From: Prochlorococcus sp. AG-679-M10
GTDB lineage: Bacteria > Cyanobacteriota > Cyanobacteriia > PCC-6307 > Cyanobiaceae
Direction: 5' to 3'
Assembly: GCA_003210655.1 (NCBI GenBank)
Contig: QCUQ01000004.1
Span: 26,287-90,286 of the forward strand
Length of the DNA: 64,000 nucleotides
In this document: one piece after another, positions 19,735-29,735 of the stretch
How the letters are laid out: each line of letters begins with the position of its first letter
Numbering within the stretch: the first letter of the stretch is position 1
Position numbers and translations under genes: made by a program
The notes under the pieces: generated by a model
What the model was told of the DNA's origin: nothing
The model's input: the letters and a program-made list of their open reading frames with translations, nothing else
The model's database searches: none

Positions 19735-20652
19735 ATGAATGAAAGAAATAAAAGTTTATGGAAACAAGCAATAAAATGGCCTCTTTATTCAGTAGCAATT
19801 TTACCAGTTTTTATTTCAGGAGCTTATACCCTCAACTCTTTCAAAAATGTCAAAATATATAATTTAATTGCATTCACAATCGCTGCAATATTAATACTAA
19901 TTTGGGAAAATCTAACTAATGATTTATTTGATTCAGAAACAGGAATTGATGAATTTAAATTTCATTCCATTGTAAATCTTGTACGAAGTAAAAGAATAGT
20001 TTCAATTACCGCTTATACCTCTCTATTAATTGGATTATTAGTAATTGCCATTATTTCAATTTCGACGAGCATAAATGTAATGCTATTAGTCGGCGCTTGC
20101 TGCTTCTTAGGATATTTATATCAAGGACCGCCTTTCCGTTTGGGCTACCAGGGTTTAGGAGAACCATTATGTTGGTTAGCTTTTGGCCCCTTTGCTTACG
20201 CCGCTGCTTTAATTGCATTAAATCCATCAGATATATACATGATTTCTATTCCTTGGAAAGAGTCATTATTACTTGGTTCAGGATCCTCATTGGCAACCAC
20301 ACTAGTACTATTTTGCTCTCATTTTCATCAGATAAAAGAAGATAAAGAACATGGTAAAAATTCACCTTTAGTTCGTTTAGGAGCGAAAAAAGGAGCTAAA
20401 ATTATTCCTTGGATAGTTTTTATAATTTATGTTTTCCAACTTTTTTTAATAATTAATGGATTTATTCCGATACTTTGTGTTCTTTTTCTTATAAGTTTTC
20501 CTCAATCATTAAAGCTTATAACTTTGTTGAAATATTCATATAACAAACCTGAAGCAATAAAAAATTGTAAATTTATTGCTATCAAATTCCAAACGCTAAA
20601 TGGCATTGGATTAATAGCTGGATTTATCATAGATTACTTGATTTATAAATGA
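19735..20652 (+). CDS. menA: 1,4-dihydroxy-2-naphthoate phytyltransferase (MenA)
   Basis: UbiA-superfamily membrane enzyme that attaches the phytyl chain to 1,4-dihydroxy-2-naphthoate. About eight transmembrane segments are evident in 305 residues. The first Asp-rich motif is NDLFDSETGID (62-72), and the second region is HFHQIKEDKEHGKNSPLVRLG. Its place directly before menC (four-base overlap at 20649-20652) fixes the pathway. The phytyl rather than polyprenyl donor is inferred from cyanobacterial biology. Confidence 0.94.
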   Translation: MNERNKSLWKQAIKWPLYSVAILPVFISGAYTLNSFKNVKIYNLIAFTIAAILILIWENLTNDLFDSETGIDEFKFHSIVNLVRSKRIVSITAYTSLLIGLLVIAIISISTSINVMLLVGACCFLGYLYQGPPFRLGYQGLGEPLCWLAFGPFAYAAALIALNPSDIYMISIPWKESLLLGSGSSLATTLVLFCSHFHQIKEDKEHGKNSPLVRLGAKKGAKIIPWIVFIIYVFQLFLIINGFIPILCVLFLISFPQSLKLITLLKYSYNKPEAIKNCKFIAIKFQTLNGIGLIAGFIIDYLIYK

Positions 20653-21614
20653 ACTTAACTTTTAAAAAAAAATCTTTTTTCTTTAAATTATCTTCGAAAG
20701 TGGATAATTCAAATACAACATATAACTATAAATCTGGGTGGATAATTAAATTAAAAAATATGGAAAAGGGAGTTGGTTTTGGAGAAGTAAATCCACTAAG
20801 AAAACAAGATTTAGATACATGTAAAATACAATTAAATAAGATTCCCAAATACATAAATTCAAAAAATATATCTGAGTTAATAAAGAATTTTCACCCATGC
20901 ATTCAATCAGCAATAAACACTGCATTAGCTGAAATTGAAAGAAAAATAAATTTTCAGGAAAATTATTGCTTTAATGAAATTGATCAAACAGCTATACTTT
21001 TAGATCCTCATAACGCTCTTAAAGAATTAATAATCTTAAAAGGTAATAAACTTTTGAATGAGAAATCAATCACTATTAAATGGAAAGTAGGCATACAAGA
21101 TAATTTCTCCGAAGAAAAAACTCTAATAAAGATACTAAATCATTTAAAAAGTAATATAAAATTAAGAATAGATGCGAATGGTTCTTGGAAAAGAGAAATA
21201 GCTAATAGATGGGTTGATATTTTGAAAGATATTGAAAATATAGATTGGCTAGAACAGCCTCTTTCTAAAGATGATATAGAGGGTTTAAAAGAACTTAATA
21301 AAAAGATGCCAATTGCTTTAGATGAATCACTGTTAAAATATCCATATTTGATTAATGAATGGGATGGTTGGCAAATTCGCAGACCTTCTCAAGAAAGAAA
21401 TCCTATGCATCTTTTAAAAGAGTTAAAAGATAAAAAAGGTTTTAGATCCTTAAGCACTTCTTTTGAGACAGGAATAGGCAGAAGATGGCTTTTTCATTTA
21501 TCTTCTCTACAGCTATTGGGACTAACTCCCAAAGTTCCTGGATTGGCTTTAAAAAAAAATCCTAATTCTTTTCTTTTCCTAAATGATGCTCAAAAGATTT
21601 GGGATCAATTATGA
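20649..21614 (+). CDS. menC: o-Succinylbenzoate synthase
   Basis: Enolase-superfamily dehydratase producing o-succinylbenzoate. The catalytic frame is visible: Lys in TIKWKVG, Asp in IRIDANGSW, Glu in WLEQPL and Asp/Glu in ALDESLL, then a late Ser/Thr loop STSFETGIGRR. Length 321 is normal. It overlaps menA by four bases at the start and menE by four bases (ATGA) at the end, so translation of menA-C-E is probably coupled. Confidence 0.92.
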   Translation: MNLTFKKKSFFFKLSSKVDNSNTTYNYKSGWIIKLKNMEKGVGFGEVNPLRKQDLDTCKIQLNKIPKYINSKNISELIKNFHPCIQSAINTALAEIERKINFQENYCFNEIDQTAILLDPHNALKELIILKGNKLLNEKSITIKWKVGIQDNFSEEKTLIKILNHLKSNIKLRIDANGSWKREIANRWVDILKDIENIDWLEQPLSKDDIEGLKELNKKMPIALDESLLKYPYLINEWDGWQIRRPSQERNPMHLLKELKDKKGFRSLSTSFETGIGRRWLFHLSSLQLLGLTPKVPGLALKKNPNSFLFLNDAQKIWDQL

Positions 21615-22816
21615 AAAATAAAATTCATATTATTGAAGTTGAAAATAATGAAAAAGAATCTATAAAAAAAATTCTTGAAAATATAAACGATAAAAAAATA
21701 ACCTATATAAAAAATAAATCTTATAAAACTGAAGAAATATTAGAGACTATAGATATAACTGGACCTGCAATTATCTTAAATAGTAGTGGCAGTAGTGGAA
21801 AGCCTAGAAAATGCATACATAGTTTAGAAAATCTTAATTCGTCTGCTAAGGCATCTGGAATTTGGCTTGAAAAGCAAGGATTTAAATTACAAAACTGTTT
21901 AATATTTAATACTTTACCTTTGAATCATATCAGTGGATTAATGCCACTATTTAGAAGCAAAATATGGAATTGTGAGCATATCAATATTTCTCCTAAATTA
22001 ATTAAAAAAACCAAGGAATTATTATTCTTTACTAATGAGATAAAAAAAGAAAATCAACACCTGATAACATCATTAGTTCCAACACAATTAAAAAGGCTTT
22101 TATCTGAAAACGATGGGATTAATTGGTTAAAGATTTTTGATTTAATTTGGATTGGTGGTGCATCTATATCTAGTGAAACTTCTCGCAAGTGCAGACTAGA
22201 AAAAATAAATTTAGCACCCTGTTACGGATCAACTGAAACTGCTGCCATGGTTACAAGCCTAAAACCTAAGGAATTTTTAGAAGGGATTGATAATGTTGGA
22301 GAAATACTATGTGATATAAATTTAAGAATTAGTAATAAGGGTTTAATCAAAATCAAATCAGAAAGAATAGGAATTGAATTGCTTGAAGCTTCTAAAACTA
22401 AAAATTTCAAAGATAAAAATGGTTGGTGGGAAAGTAGTGATTTGGGAGAAATCCAAGAATTGAATGATTCTTCTTATTTAAAATTTATTAGAAGAATAGA
22501 TAATGCTTTTAATTCTGGAGGTGAAATAGTTTTTCCAGAATTAATTAAATTACGATTAAGTAAATTTATCTCAAATGAAAAAATTCCAATAGAAAATTTC
22601 AAGATCTTAAATATACCTAATAAAGAATGGGGAAATAAAATTGCAATCAATATTGATTTTAAAAAACGAACTTCTAAAACAGATATTGAATATTCATTAA
22701 AAATATTAAAAAACTTTTCTAAAAATTGGCCAAAACATGAGAGACCTGAAGCTTGGATTATTGGTAAAAATCAATCAAATTACATTAAAAAATCTAATTT
22801 CATATTTGAAAAATAG
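21611..22816 (+). CDS. menE: o-Succinylbenzoate-CoA ligase
   Basis: Adenylate-forming enzyme activating o-succinylbenzoate with CoA. The P-loop is NSSGSSGKPRKCIHS, with adenylation motifs YGSTETAAMVTS and WWESSDLGE further on. I start it at the ATG 21611, which overlaps the menC stop as ATGA; a TTG 12 bases upstream is less likely. About 400 residues is shorter than the usual 450-490, with a brief C-terminal cap. The catalytic C-terminal Lys region (KSNFIFEK) is still there. Confidence 0.9.
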   Translation: MKNKIHIIEVENNEKESIKKILENINDKKITYIKNKSYKTEEILETIDITGPAIILNSSGSSGKPRKCIHSLENLNSSAKASGIWLEKQGFKLQNCLIFNTLPLNHISGLMPLFRSKIWNCEHINISPKLIKKTKELLFFTNEIKKENQHLITSLVPTQLKRLLSENDGINWLKIFDLIWIGGASISSETSRKCRLEKINLAPCYGSTETAAMVTSLKPKEFLEGIDNVGEILCDINLRISNKGLIKIKSERIGIELLEASKTKNFKDKNGWWESSDLGEIQELNDSSYLKFIRRIDNAFNSGGEIVFPELIKLRLSKFISNEKIPIENFKILNIPNKEWGNKIAINIDFKKRTSKTDIEYSLKILKNFSKNWPKHERPEAWIIGKNQSNYIKKSNFIFEK

Positions 22817-22829
22817 TAACTCATGATAA

Positions 22830-23282
22830 TTAACACTCTTTTAAATTCGTATTTATATTGGAAGCCTCTATCCACCTCTCCAGTTGATCAGGTAATTTAA
22901 CTTTCAATTTTGAATCAACATCTAAAGAACAATGGATGATTTTTCCTTCAGCGACATTAATTTCATCCTTTAAAAAAAATGTATTTACTTGAAATAAGTG
23001 ATTATTAATTTTTTTGGGGAATATCTTAATTGAAAGTAAATCGCCAATCTTAATAGGTGATAAAAAATTGGCTTCGCAATTAACTATGGGACATATAATT
23101 TGATTTTTATGGGAATTAGCATCGGGGAAAATATCCTGATGAGGAATACCATATATATCTATACTTTCTTCCCAACTTTCATGTGCCCATCTTAAAAGGT
23201 TGTGAAAATGTATAACTCCTGCAGAGTCACAATCACCAAACCTTACTTTCCTTTTTAAAATCAACCAATTTTTAGGTTTCAT
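22830..23282 (-). CDS. Hotdog-fold thioesterase, probable DHNA-CoA hydrolase
   Basis: A 4HBT-type hotdog protein of 150 residues, probably releasing 1,4-dihydroxy-2-naphthoate from its CoA ester. The signature [27 protein letters not shown] segment is present near residues 12-34, with the catalytic Asp in GDCDSAGV. Cyanobacteria use this family (Synechocystis Slr0204 is the characterised member) for this step. The adjacent men genes agree. It converges on menE with 13 bases between and lies eight bases after ndhH. Confidence 0.85.
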   Translation of the reverse strand: MKPKNWLILKRKVRFGDCDSAGVIHFHNLLRWAHESWEESIDIYGIPHQDIFPDANSHKNQIICPIVNCEANFLSPIKIGDLLSIKIFPKKINNHLFQVNTFFLKDEINVAEGKIIHCSLDVDSKLKVKLPDQLERWIEASNINTNLKEC

Positions 23283-23290
23283 TAAAAGGT

Positions 23291-24478
23291 TTACCTGTCT
23301 ACAGAACCCATAATGACGTCTATAGAGCCAAGGATAGCCATAATATCAGCTATTTTTGCTCCCTTTAAAATATGAGGCAATATTTGAAGATTATTTAAAT
23401 CAGCAGCTCTAATTTTAAATCTCCATGGTGTAACTTCATTATTTCCTTGAATAAAAACTCCTATTTCACCTTTCCCAGATTCTAATCTTGTATATAATTC
23501 TCCGTTAGGGATCTTAAAAGTAGGCGCAACTTTCTTAGCTACATATTGATAATCCATACCAAATATTTCACTTTTTTTATCCTCTGTAGCCATGCGTTGA
23601 GCTTCTAAATTTTCTGTTGGGCCTCCAGGAATCATTTCGCAAGCTTGACGAATAATTTTTAATGATTGTCTCATTTCTTGAACTCTAACTCGATATCTGG
23701 CATAACAATCACCTTCTTTTTCGGAAGCAATTTCCCATTCAAAATCGTCATAACATTCATAACTATCAACTTTTCTCAAATCCCAAGAGACTCCAGAAGC
23801 CCTAAGCATTGGTCCAGAAAGTGACCAATTAATTGCTTGATCTCTTTCTATGGTTCCAAGACCTTCAATTCGTTTTTTGAATATAGGGTTATTTGTTATT
23901 AGTTTTTCATATTCATCAATCTTTGGAGCAAACCAATCACAAAAATCAATGCATTTTTCTAACCATCCGTAAGGCAAATCACAAGCTACACCTCCTATTC
24001 TAAAAAAATTATTATTTATCAATCTTTGTCCAGTAGCAGCTTCCCAAAGGTCATAAATCATTTCTCTTTCTCTAAAAATATAAAAGAATGGAGTTTGAGC
24101 TCCTACATCTGCTAGAAATGGACCTAGCCATAAAAGATGATTTGCAATTCTATTGAGCTCTAACATTAGAACTCTTATATAACTGGCCCTTTTGGGTATA
24201 ACAATATTCGCCAATCTTTCTGGTGCATTTACTACAATAGCTTCATAAAACATTCCGGCTGCATAATCCATTCTGCTTACATAAGGTACATACATAACGT
24301 TTGTCCTGTTTTCAGCTATCTTTTCCATGCCTCTATGCAAATATCCAATTACGGGCTCACAATCTATTACGTTCTCGCCGTCAAGGGTTACAACTAACCT
24401 TAAAACTCCATGCATAGATGGATGATGAGGGCCAAAGTTGACCACCATCGGTTCTGTTCTAGTCTCTAGTTGAGCCAT
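23291..24478 (-). CDS. ndhH: NAD(P)H-quinone oxidoreductase subunit H (49-kDa type)
   Basis: Part of the hydrophilic arm of cyanobacterial NDH-1, facing the cytosol at the quinone site. The 395-residue chain begins [22 protein letters not shown], the conserved NdhH opening, and has [19 protein letters not shown] and LLGSIDV-type end sequences ([14 protein letters not shown]). It is divergent from rsmH with only 38 bases between. It is separated here from the ndhA-I-G-E group, as is usual in cyanobacteria. Confidence 0.97.
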   Translation of the reverse strand: MAQLETRTEPMVVNFGPHHPSMHGVLRLVVTLDGENVIDCEPVIGYLHRGMEKIAENRTNVMYVPYVSRMDYAAGMFYEAIVVNAPERLANIVIPKRASYIRVLMLELNRIANHLLWLGPFLADVGAQTPFFYIFREREMIYDLWEAATGQRLINNNFFRIGGVACDLPYGWLEKCIDFCDWFAPKIDEYEKLITNNPIFKKRIEGLGTIERDQAINWSLSGPMLRASGVSWDLRKVDSYECYDDFEWEIASEKEGDCYARYRVRVQEMRQSLKIIRQACEMIPGGPTENLEAQRMATEDKKSEIFGMDYQYVAKKVAPTFKIPNGELYTRLESGKGEIGVFIQGNNEVTPWRFKIRAADLNNLQILPHILKGAKIADIMAILGSIDVIMGSVDR

Positions 24479-24516
24479 TAATAATTTAACCTCTATTTAA
24501 ATCTTAGTAGAAAGTT

Positions 24517-25419
24517 ATGCAAACTGACCTTTCTGATTCATCTTTATTCAATCATAAGTCAGTGATGACAGATGAAATTTTAGTTTCTGTAGATCAATAT
24601 CCATTAATATCAGACAATAAACTAACAGCGATAGATGCAACTTTAGGTGGTGGTGGACACTCATATCAATTATTAAAAAAATATCCTGATTTAAAAATAA
24701 TTGGACTAGATCACGATCCATTCGCAAGAAAGTCAGCATTTATTAAACTTGAAGAATTTAAATCGAGGATTGAAATATGTCCCTCAAATTTTGCGAACTT
24801 TGAGCCAAAAGAAAAAGTTTCTTTTGTAATAGCAGATCTTGGAGTCAATAGTAATCAGATAGATAACCCACAAAGAGGATTTAGTTTTCAAAAAGATGGG
24901 CCTTTAGATATGCGAATGAATCCGTTACTTAAGATGAATGCTGAGGACTTAATTGAGACTTTAAGTGAAAAAGATCTGGCTGATTTAATTTTTAAATTTG
25001 GTGATGAAAGATTATCACGAAAGATTTCTTGGAGAATCAAAAAAGATTTAAAAGAAAAAGGCAAATATTCGGGTACAAAAGATTTAGCCTATTCCATTTC
25101 TGGTTGTTTCCCACCCAAACAAAGACATCGAAAAATTCATCCTGCGACTAGAACATTCCAAGCACTAAGAATTGCTGTAAATAAGGAAATCGAAGCACTC
25201 GAAAGATTCTTAGAGATTTCTCCAGATTGGCTATTACCCGGGGGAATAATTTCAGTTATTAGCTTTCATTCAATAGAAGATCGACTGGTAAAAAATTCTT
25301 TTAAGGGTGATGAAAGATTAAAAAATCTCACAAAAAAACCAATTACACCAAATGAAAAAGAAATTGAAAATAATAAAAGATCTCGAAGCGCAAAATTAAG
25401 AATTGCTCAATTAAAATAA
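24517..25419 (+). CDS. rsmH: 16S rRNA m4C1402 N4-methyltransferase
   Basis: SAM-dependent methyltransferase acting on C1402 in the ribosomal P site. Family hallmarks in 300 residues: HKSVMTDEIL at the start, the SAM loop DATLGGGGHS, a NFANF segment, DLGVNSNQID, GFSFQKDGPLDMRM, and SFHSIEDRLVK near the end. It converges on the cysteine desulfurase gene with eight bases between. It is not next to mur/fts genes, unlike in many bacteria. Confidence 0.96.
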   Translation: MQTDLSDSSLFNHKSVMTDEILVSVDQYPLISDNKLTAIDATLGGGGHSYQLLKKYPDLKIIGLDHDPFARKSAFIKLEEFKSRIEICPSNFANFEPKEKVSFVIADLGVNSNQIDNPQRGFSFQKDGPLDMRMNPLLKMNAEDLIETLSEKDLADLIFKFGDERLSRKISWRIKKDLKEKGKYSGTKDLAYSISGCFPPKQRHRKIHPATRTFQALRIAVNKEIEALERFLEISPDWLLPGGIISVISFHSIEDRLVKNSFKGDERLKNLTKKPITPNEKEIENNKRSRSAKLRIAQLK

Positions 25420-25427
25420 TTAAAATC

Positions 25428-26576
25428 TCAGCGTAATAATTTAATAGAATCTGTAATTATCTCAATTGATTTTTCTATATCTTCTGTATTAGTCATCAAA
25501 CCAATACTTAATCTTAATGAAGCTTCTGCTTCTTTAAAAGATCTTCCTAGAGCGAGTAATACATGCGAAGGCTGACCATTACTACACGCTGACCCACTAG
25601 AACAGATTATTTTAGATTTCAAACTTTTATGCAATTTTGAACCATTGATATCAAGTACTGTCAGATTCAAATTATGAGGTAATCTTTCTTTCATTGACCC
25701 ATTTATTTCCACTCCAGAATTGTTGCCTAATAATCCCTTCAAAAGTTTATCTCTATGAAAAAGAAATTTCTGGATATTCTTTTTTTGATTTAAAACTGCT
25801 ATTTCTATTGCTTTAGTAAAACCTACTATCAAAGGTAATGGCAATGTTCCTGATCTTAAACCAAACTCTTGACCTCCTCCTAAAACTAAAGGCTGCAGCT
25901 CAATATCTCTATCAATCAAAAGTATTCCTACCCCTTTAGGACCATATATTTTATGTGAGCTTATTGTTAACATATTTGCTACTGAGTCAAGGCTATCAAA
26001 CTCAAGAAAACCTAAACATTGTGCATAATCAGAATGGAGAACTATACCCCTTGAACTGCATATTTCTGAAATTTCTTTCAAAGGCTGAATAACTCCTATT
26101 TCATTATTTGCCATCATGATACTTACCAAAAATGTATCATCTCTTATACAGCTAACAAATTTCTCTTCTGAAACTAAACCATCTTTTTCTGGACTAATTT
26201 CAGTAATATGAAATCCCTCTTTTCTTAATTGATCTAGGGGCTCTAATACAGCTTTATGCTCTGTTTTTAGAGTAATAATATGACCATAATTTTTTGTTTC
26301 TTTATGATATTTCCTAGCGAAACCAAGCAAAGCCAAATTATTAGATTCTGTTGCTCCACTAGTAAAAACTACTTTCTTTTTTTTTAGAAACAAATATTCT
26401 TGTATTTTTTCTCTTGAGACTTCTAATATGGCACTTGCATTAATGCCTGCTAGATTTGATTTACTCGAGGGATTAGAAAATATTTCACTCCAATAAGGTA
26501 CCATAGAATTTACAACATCCTCTAAACAAGGGGTTGAGGATTGATAATCTAGTAGTATGGGAGTTGAAAGCATCAT
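25428..26576 (-). CDS. Cysteine desulfurase, IscS/NifS family
   Basis: PLP enzyme taking sulfur from cysteine for Fe-S clusters or thiolated tRNA. PLP lysine lies in SSHKIYGPKGVG. The catalytic cysteine loop is SGSACSNGQPSHVLLALG. Other marks are SGATESNNLALLG near the start and HSDYAQCLG in the middle. The 382 residues and the loop sequence place it in the IscS/NifS class rather than SufS. The start may be either of two adjacent ATGs. It is divergent from a response regulator gene. Confidence 0.92.
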   Translation of the reverse strand: MMLSTPILLDYQSSTPCLEDVVNSMVPYWSEIFSNPSSKSNLAGINASAILEVSREKIQEYLFLKKKKVVFTSGATESNNLALLGFARKYHKETKNYGHIITLKTEHKAVLEPLDQLRKEGFHITEISPEKDGLVSEEKFVSCIRDDTFLVSIMMANNEIGVIQPLKEISEICSSRGIVLHSDYAQCLGFLEFDSLDSVANMLTISSHKIYGPKGVGILLIDRDIELQPLVLGGGQEFGLRSGTLPLPLIVGFTKAIEIAVLNQKKNIQKFLFHRDKLLKGLLGNNSGVEINGSMKERLPHNLNLTVLDINGSKLHKSLKSKIICSSGSACSNGQPSHVLLALGRSFKEAEASLRLSIGLMTNTEDIEKSIEIITDSIKLLR

Positions 26577-26631
26577 ATTTAGTATATAAAATTTTTATTA
26601 GGCTAAAGAAAATTTAATTTAAAATTAAAAA

Positions 26632-27360
26632 ATGAATGACACTAATCAAATAAATAATGAAACAATTAGAAAGTCAAAAATTTTATTGGTAGATGATGAG
26701 CCTGGTTTAAGAACAGCTGTAAAAACATTTCTCGAAGACGAAGGATTTGAAATTTTTATTGCCGTTGACGGAGAGGATGGATGGGAAAAAGCTCAAACAA
26801 TTTTCCCAGACCTAATTATTAGCGATATTATGATGCCGAGATCAAATGGTTATACTTTATTAGAAAAAATAAGAGGAGATGAAAAGCTAGGTGGAACTCC
26901 AGTTATTTTTCTTACAGCAAAGGGAATGACTTTAGATAGAACCCAAGGATATCTTGCAGGTATCGATGATTATATTTCTAAACCCTTTGATCCAGATGAA
27001 TTATCTGCAAGAGTTAAAAATGTAATTAATAGGCAAGAGCGATTACTCAAAGAAGCAGCCCGATTTGCTGATATTGATGTGAGCAAAATGGCAAAACAGA
27101 TCACTGAAATAAAATCTATGCTTACAGATCAGAATCCACTCAATCAAGAAAATTCTATAGATATACCTAGCTTCACGCCAAGAGAAGCAAGCGTACTTCA
27201 ACTTGTAGCAGAGGGGCTTATGAATAAAGAAATAGCCAGACAACTAGAAACCTCTATTAGAAATGTTGAAAAATATGTAAGCAGGCTTTTTATTAAGACG
27301 AGTACATCTAGCAGAACCGAATTAGTCCGTTATGCACTTGAAAATCACCTAGTAAAATAA
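26632..27360 (+). CDS. NarL/LuxR-type two-component response regulator
   Basis: An N-terminal receiver domain (about 15-135) has the acidic pair in LLVDDEPG, the phospho-acceptor Asp in LIISDIMMP, Thr in FLTAKG and Lys in YISKPFDPDEL. A C-terminal LuxR-type helix-turn-helix follows: FTPREASVLQLVAEGLMNKEIA and the recognition segment RNVEKYVSRLF (about 185-240). A charged linker rich in Lys/Glu joins them. No sensor kinase gene is nearby, so the signal and partner are unknown. It ends one base before the opposing chlM stop. Confidence 0.9.
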   Translation: MNDTNQINNETIRKSKILLVDDEPGLRTAVKTFLEDEGFEIFIAVDGEDGWEKAQTIFPDLIISDIMMPRSNGYTLLEKIRGDEKLGGTPVIFLTAKGMTLDRTQGYLAGIDDYISKPFDPDELSARVKNVINRQERLLKEAARFADIDVSKMAKQITEIKSMLTDQNPLNQENSIDIPSFTPREASVLQLVAEGLMNKEIARQLETSIRNVEKYVSRLFIKTSTSSRTELVRYALENHLVK

Positions 27361-27361
27361 T

Positions 27362-28063
27362 TTATTTAACTTTCTTAAACTCAATTAATTTGGAAAAATA
27401 AAATGGAGCTTGATTTAATTTCTTTTGAACGACAGTAAAACCTTTTTCATTAGCAGCATTAATAATCCCTTTTTCTCTTAATGTATAAGCTCTAGTGGTT
27501 TTACTTGGCCCAGGGAACAACTTTCCGATATTCTTTAACACGGCCAATATTGGCGTATAAGGGGCAAAACTAACTATTAGCTTCTCTTTACTCAAGTCAC
27601 ATAAATGTCTGACCATTTCTTCAGCGACTGGTTGTGGGTAATGAATAAATACATCTAAACAAATGACAACATCAAATAATCCTTTTAACTGTTCAAGATC
27701 ACTCGTTAGAAATTTAATTTTTCTTTGACTTAGCCCCAATTCATTGATGCGTTTCTTTGTTTCTTTAATCATTTCAGAAGATATGTCACTTACCTGCAAA
27801 TCTTTTATACCAAGCTTTAGTAAAGGGATAGCTAAACTTCCAACACCGCAACCAGCATCACAAAAAGACTTACTTGTTAATTCAGGGTAATTTTTTACAT
27901 AAGAAACGACATCATCGACAGTCTTTTGATGACCTTTTCTAATATTTTTCTGCACTGTATTGATTTCTTCTGATTTACTATAAATTTTTCTCCATCGATC
28001 AAAACCAGTCCCATTGAAATACTCCATAACTTCACTTTTTTCAAGATTTTTATTAGATGTCAT
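27362..28063 (-). CDS. chlM: Magnesium-protoporphyrin IX O-methyltransferase
   Basis: Uses SAM to methylate the ring carboxyl of Mg-protoporphyrin IX, an early chlorophyll-branch step. In 233 residues I see the conserved opening VMEYFNGTGFDRWRKIYS, the SAM-binding loop DAGCGVGSLAIPL, and VVICLDVFIHYPQ, which fit ChlM well. It is divergent from purE across 91 bases. Confidence 0.95.
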   Translation of the reverse strand: MTSNKNLEKSEVMEYFNGTGFDRWRKIYSKSEEINTVQKNIRKGHQKTVDDVVSYVKNYPELTSKSFCDAGCGVGSLAIPLLKLGIKDLQVSDISSEMIKETKKRINELGLSQRKIKFLTSDLEQLKGLFDVVICLDVFIHYPQPVAEEMVRHLCDLSKEKLIVSFAPYTPILAVLKNIGKLFPGPSKTTRAYTLREKGIINAANEKGFTVVQKKLNQAPFYFSKLIEFKKVK

Positions 28064-28154
28064 AACAATTCATACAAAAATAGTCTTTTTTATACTAACT
28101 AACTAGCGCACAAGTAATTGCACGGCATTATAAGAAAAGAATTGATTTGTTATT

Positions 28155-28691
28155 TTGTCAGAATTGAGTTCCAGAAATATTTGCAAAATTGCTGTAGTAA
28201 TGGGAAGTGATTCAGATCTAAAAACTTTGAAACCTGCAATAGATATATTAAACGAATTTGGGATAGAAACAGAGGTTGGTATACTTTCTGCGCATCGAAC
28301 ACCAATGGAAATGATGGAATATGCAAAAAAAGCAGAGTCAGAAAACATAAAAGTTATTGTCGCAGGGGCCGGTGGAGCTGCTCACCTGCCTGGAATGATA
28401 GCTTCGCTTACATGCATTCCTGTCATAGGCGTACCAGTAGAGAGTAAAACTCTGAAAGGAATTGACTCTCTATTATCAATAGTTCAAATGCCTGCAGGGA
28501 TTCCCGTAGCGACAGTGGCAATAAACGGTGCAAAAAATGCTGGTTTATTAGCAATTCAAATCCTTAGTTTATTTGATGAAGCTTTAAGAGTAAAAATTAA
28601 AAAATTTAGAGAGAATATGCATGCACAAGTAAGAACTAAAAATAGTAAATTGACTAATATGGGGGCTGATAATTACCTGAAAACTGATTAA
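28155..28691 (+). CDS. purE: N5-carboxyaminoimidazole ribonucleotide mutase
   Basis: Purine pathway enzyme moving the carboxyl group of N5-CAIR to form CAIR. Class I PurE marks are [37 protein letters not shown] and [11 protein letters not shown]. The likely start is TTG at 28155 ([20 protein letters not shown]); no better in-frame start lies closer to the conserved region. At 178 residues it is slightly longer than the 160-165 norm, owing to short tails at both ends. Confidence 0.95.
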   Translation: MSELSSRNICKIAVVMGSDSDLKTLKPAIDILNEFGIETEVGILSAHRTPMEMMEYAKKAESENIKVIVAGAGGAAHLPGMIASLTCIPVIGVPVESKTLKGIDSLLSIVQMPAGIPVATVAINGAKNAGLLAIQILSLFDEALRVKIKKFRENMHAQVRTKNSKLTNMGADNYLKTD

Positions 28692-28706
28692 ATGGATTTT
28701 TATAAA

Positions 28707-29333
28707 TTAAACCCTTTCAAGTAAATTATGTTCTCTAAGAAAATTAATAATTTTTTCAACAGAATCATTTAAATCTAAAGAACCTGTATCAACAACTATT
28801 TCAGGATTTGCAGGTGCCTCATATGGACTAGATATCCCAGTAAATTCTTTAATTTCTCCCAAACGTGCTTTTTTATATAAACCTTTGGTATCTCTACTCT
28901 CACACACATCAATGTCTGCAGCGCAATATACTTCAATAAAATCTTTTGATCCAATAATATTTCTAACCTTATTTCTATCCCTAATGAAAGGGGAGACAAA
29001 TGCAGTAATAGTTATGATTCCAGCGTTCATAAATAAATTAGCTACTTCTCCTATTCTTCTTATGTTTTCTTCTCTATCTTCATCAGAAAATCCAAGATCC
29101 TTGCATAAGCCATGTCTAATATTATCTCCGTCTAGTACATAAGTTGATAACCCATCCAAGTGTAAAACCTCATTTACAGCATTAGCTAAGGTACTTTTCC
29201 CAGACCCTGATAAACCTGTAAACCAAATTACCATTCCTTTATGTCCTCTCATTTTTTCTAACTTATTTCTATCAATACTTAAATTGTGCCATTTTATATT
29301 TTTTCCTGAATTTTTCTGATTTGAGTCCGTCAT
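28707..29333 (-). CDS. cysC: Adenylylsulfate kinase (APS kinase)
   Basis: Phosphorylates adenylylsulfate to PAPS for sulfate assimilation or sulfation. P-loop GLSGSGKST is near residues 44-52 of the version starting at ATG 29333, followed by DGDNIRHGLCKDLGFS, AFVSPF and the FTGISSPYE lid segment. I chose 29333 because the longer frame (to 29414) would overlap the upstream SUI1 gene by 38 bases with non-family sequence; an ATG at 29363 is also possible. The rest of the sulfate pathway is not in this window. Confidence 0.93.
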   Translation of the reverse strand: MTDSNQKNSGKNIKWHNLSIDRNKLEKMRGHKGMVIWFTGLSGSGKSTLANAVNEVLHLDGLSTYVLDGDNIRHGLCKDLGFSDEDREENIRRIGEVANLFMNAGIITITAFVSPFIRDRNKVRNIIGSKDFIEVYCAADIDVCESRDTKGLYKKARLGEIKEFTGISSPYEAPANPEIVVDTGSLDLNDSVEKIINFLREHNLLERV

Positions 29334-29376
29334 CTTTTTCTGTTTCTTAAAGTAGAAATCCATTTTAACTCTTGAC

Positions 29377-29688
29377 TCATAAATTTTGAAATCCTTCTTT
29401 GCGAAGAAACTCAATTGATTTGTTTACCATATCTCCTTGTAATTGAATATATTCACCTACTACAGTACCTCCAGTACCACAAAAGACTTTCATTTTTTTT
29501 AGTAATTCCTTAACTTCTATTTCATTTCTAATAGCTAAACCTTTTATTAAAGTAATAGTTTTTCCTTTTTTACCTTTTTTTTGTTTAGAGATATTTATTT
29601 TTGATATTTTTGTAAAATTCTCTTCTTTAGGTTTTTCTTCATAAATATTTTCCTGATTATCAAATTCAATCCAATTTTTTTTTCCCAT
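29377..29688 (-). CDS. SUI1/eIF1-like translation factor (YciH family)
   Basis: A 103-residue protein whose C-terminal half matches the SUI1 fold: KTITLIKGLAIRNEIEVKELL, then VFCGTGGTVVGEYIQLQGD and a final amphipathic helix. The N-terminal 40 residues are lysine/glutamate-rich. Bacterial YciH resembles eukaryotic eIF1 and can influence start-codon fidelity in vitro; the role in cyanobacteria is not settled. It is divergent from trpB across 47 bases. Confidence 0.85.
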   Translation of the reverse strand: MGKKNWIEFDNQENIYEEKPKEENFTKISKINISKQKKGKKGKTITLIKGLAIRNEIEVKELLKKMKVFCGTGGTVVGEYIQLQGDMVNKSIEFLRKEGFQNL

Positions 29689-29735
29689 TATTTTTTATAT
29701 AATCTATAGTTAGTTCATACTTATACTATAAAAAA

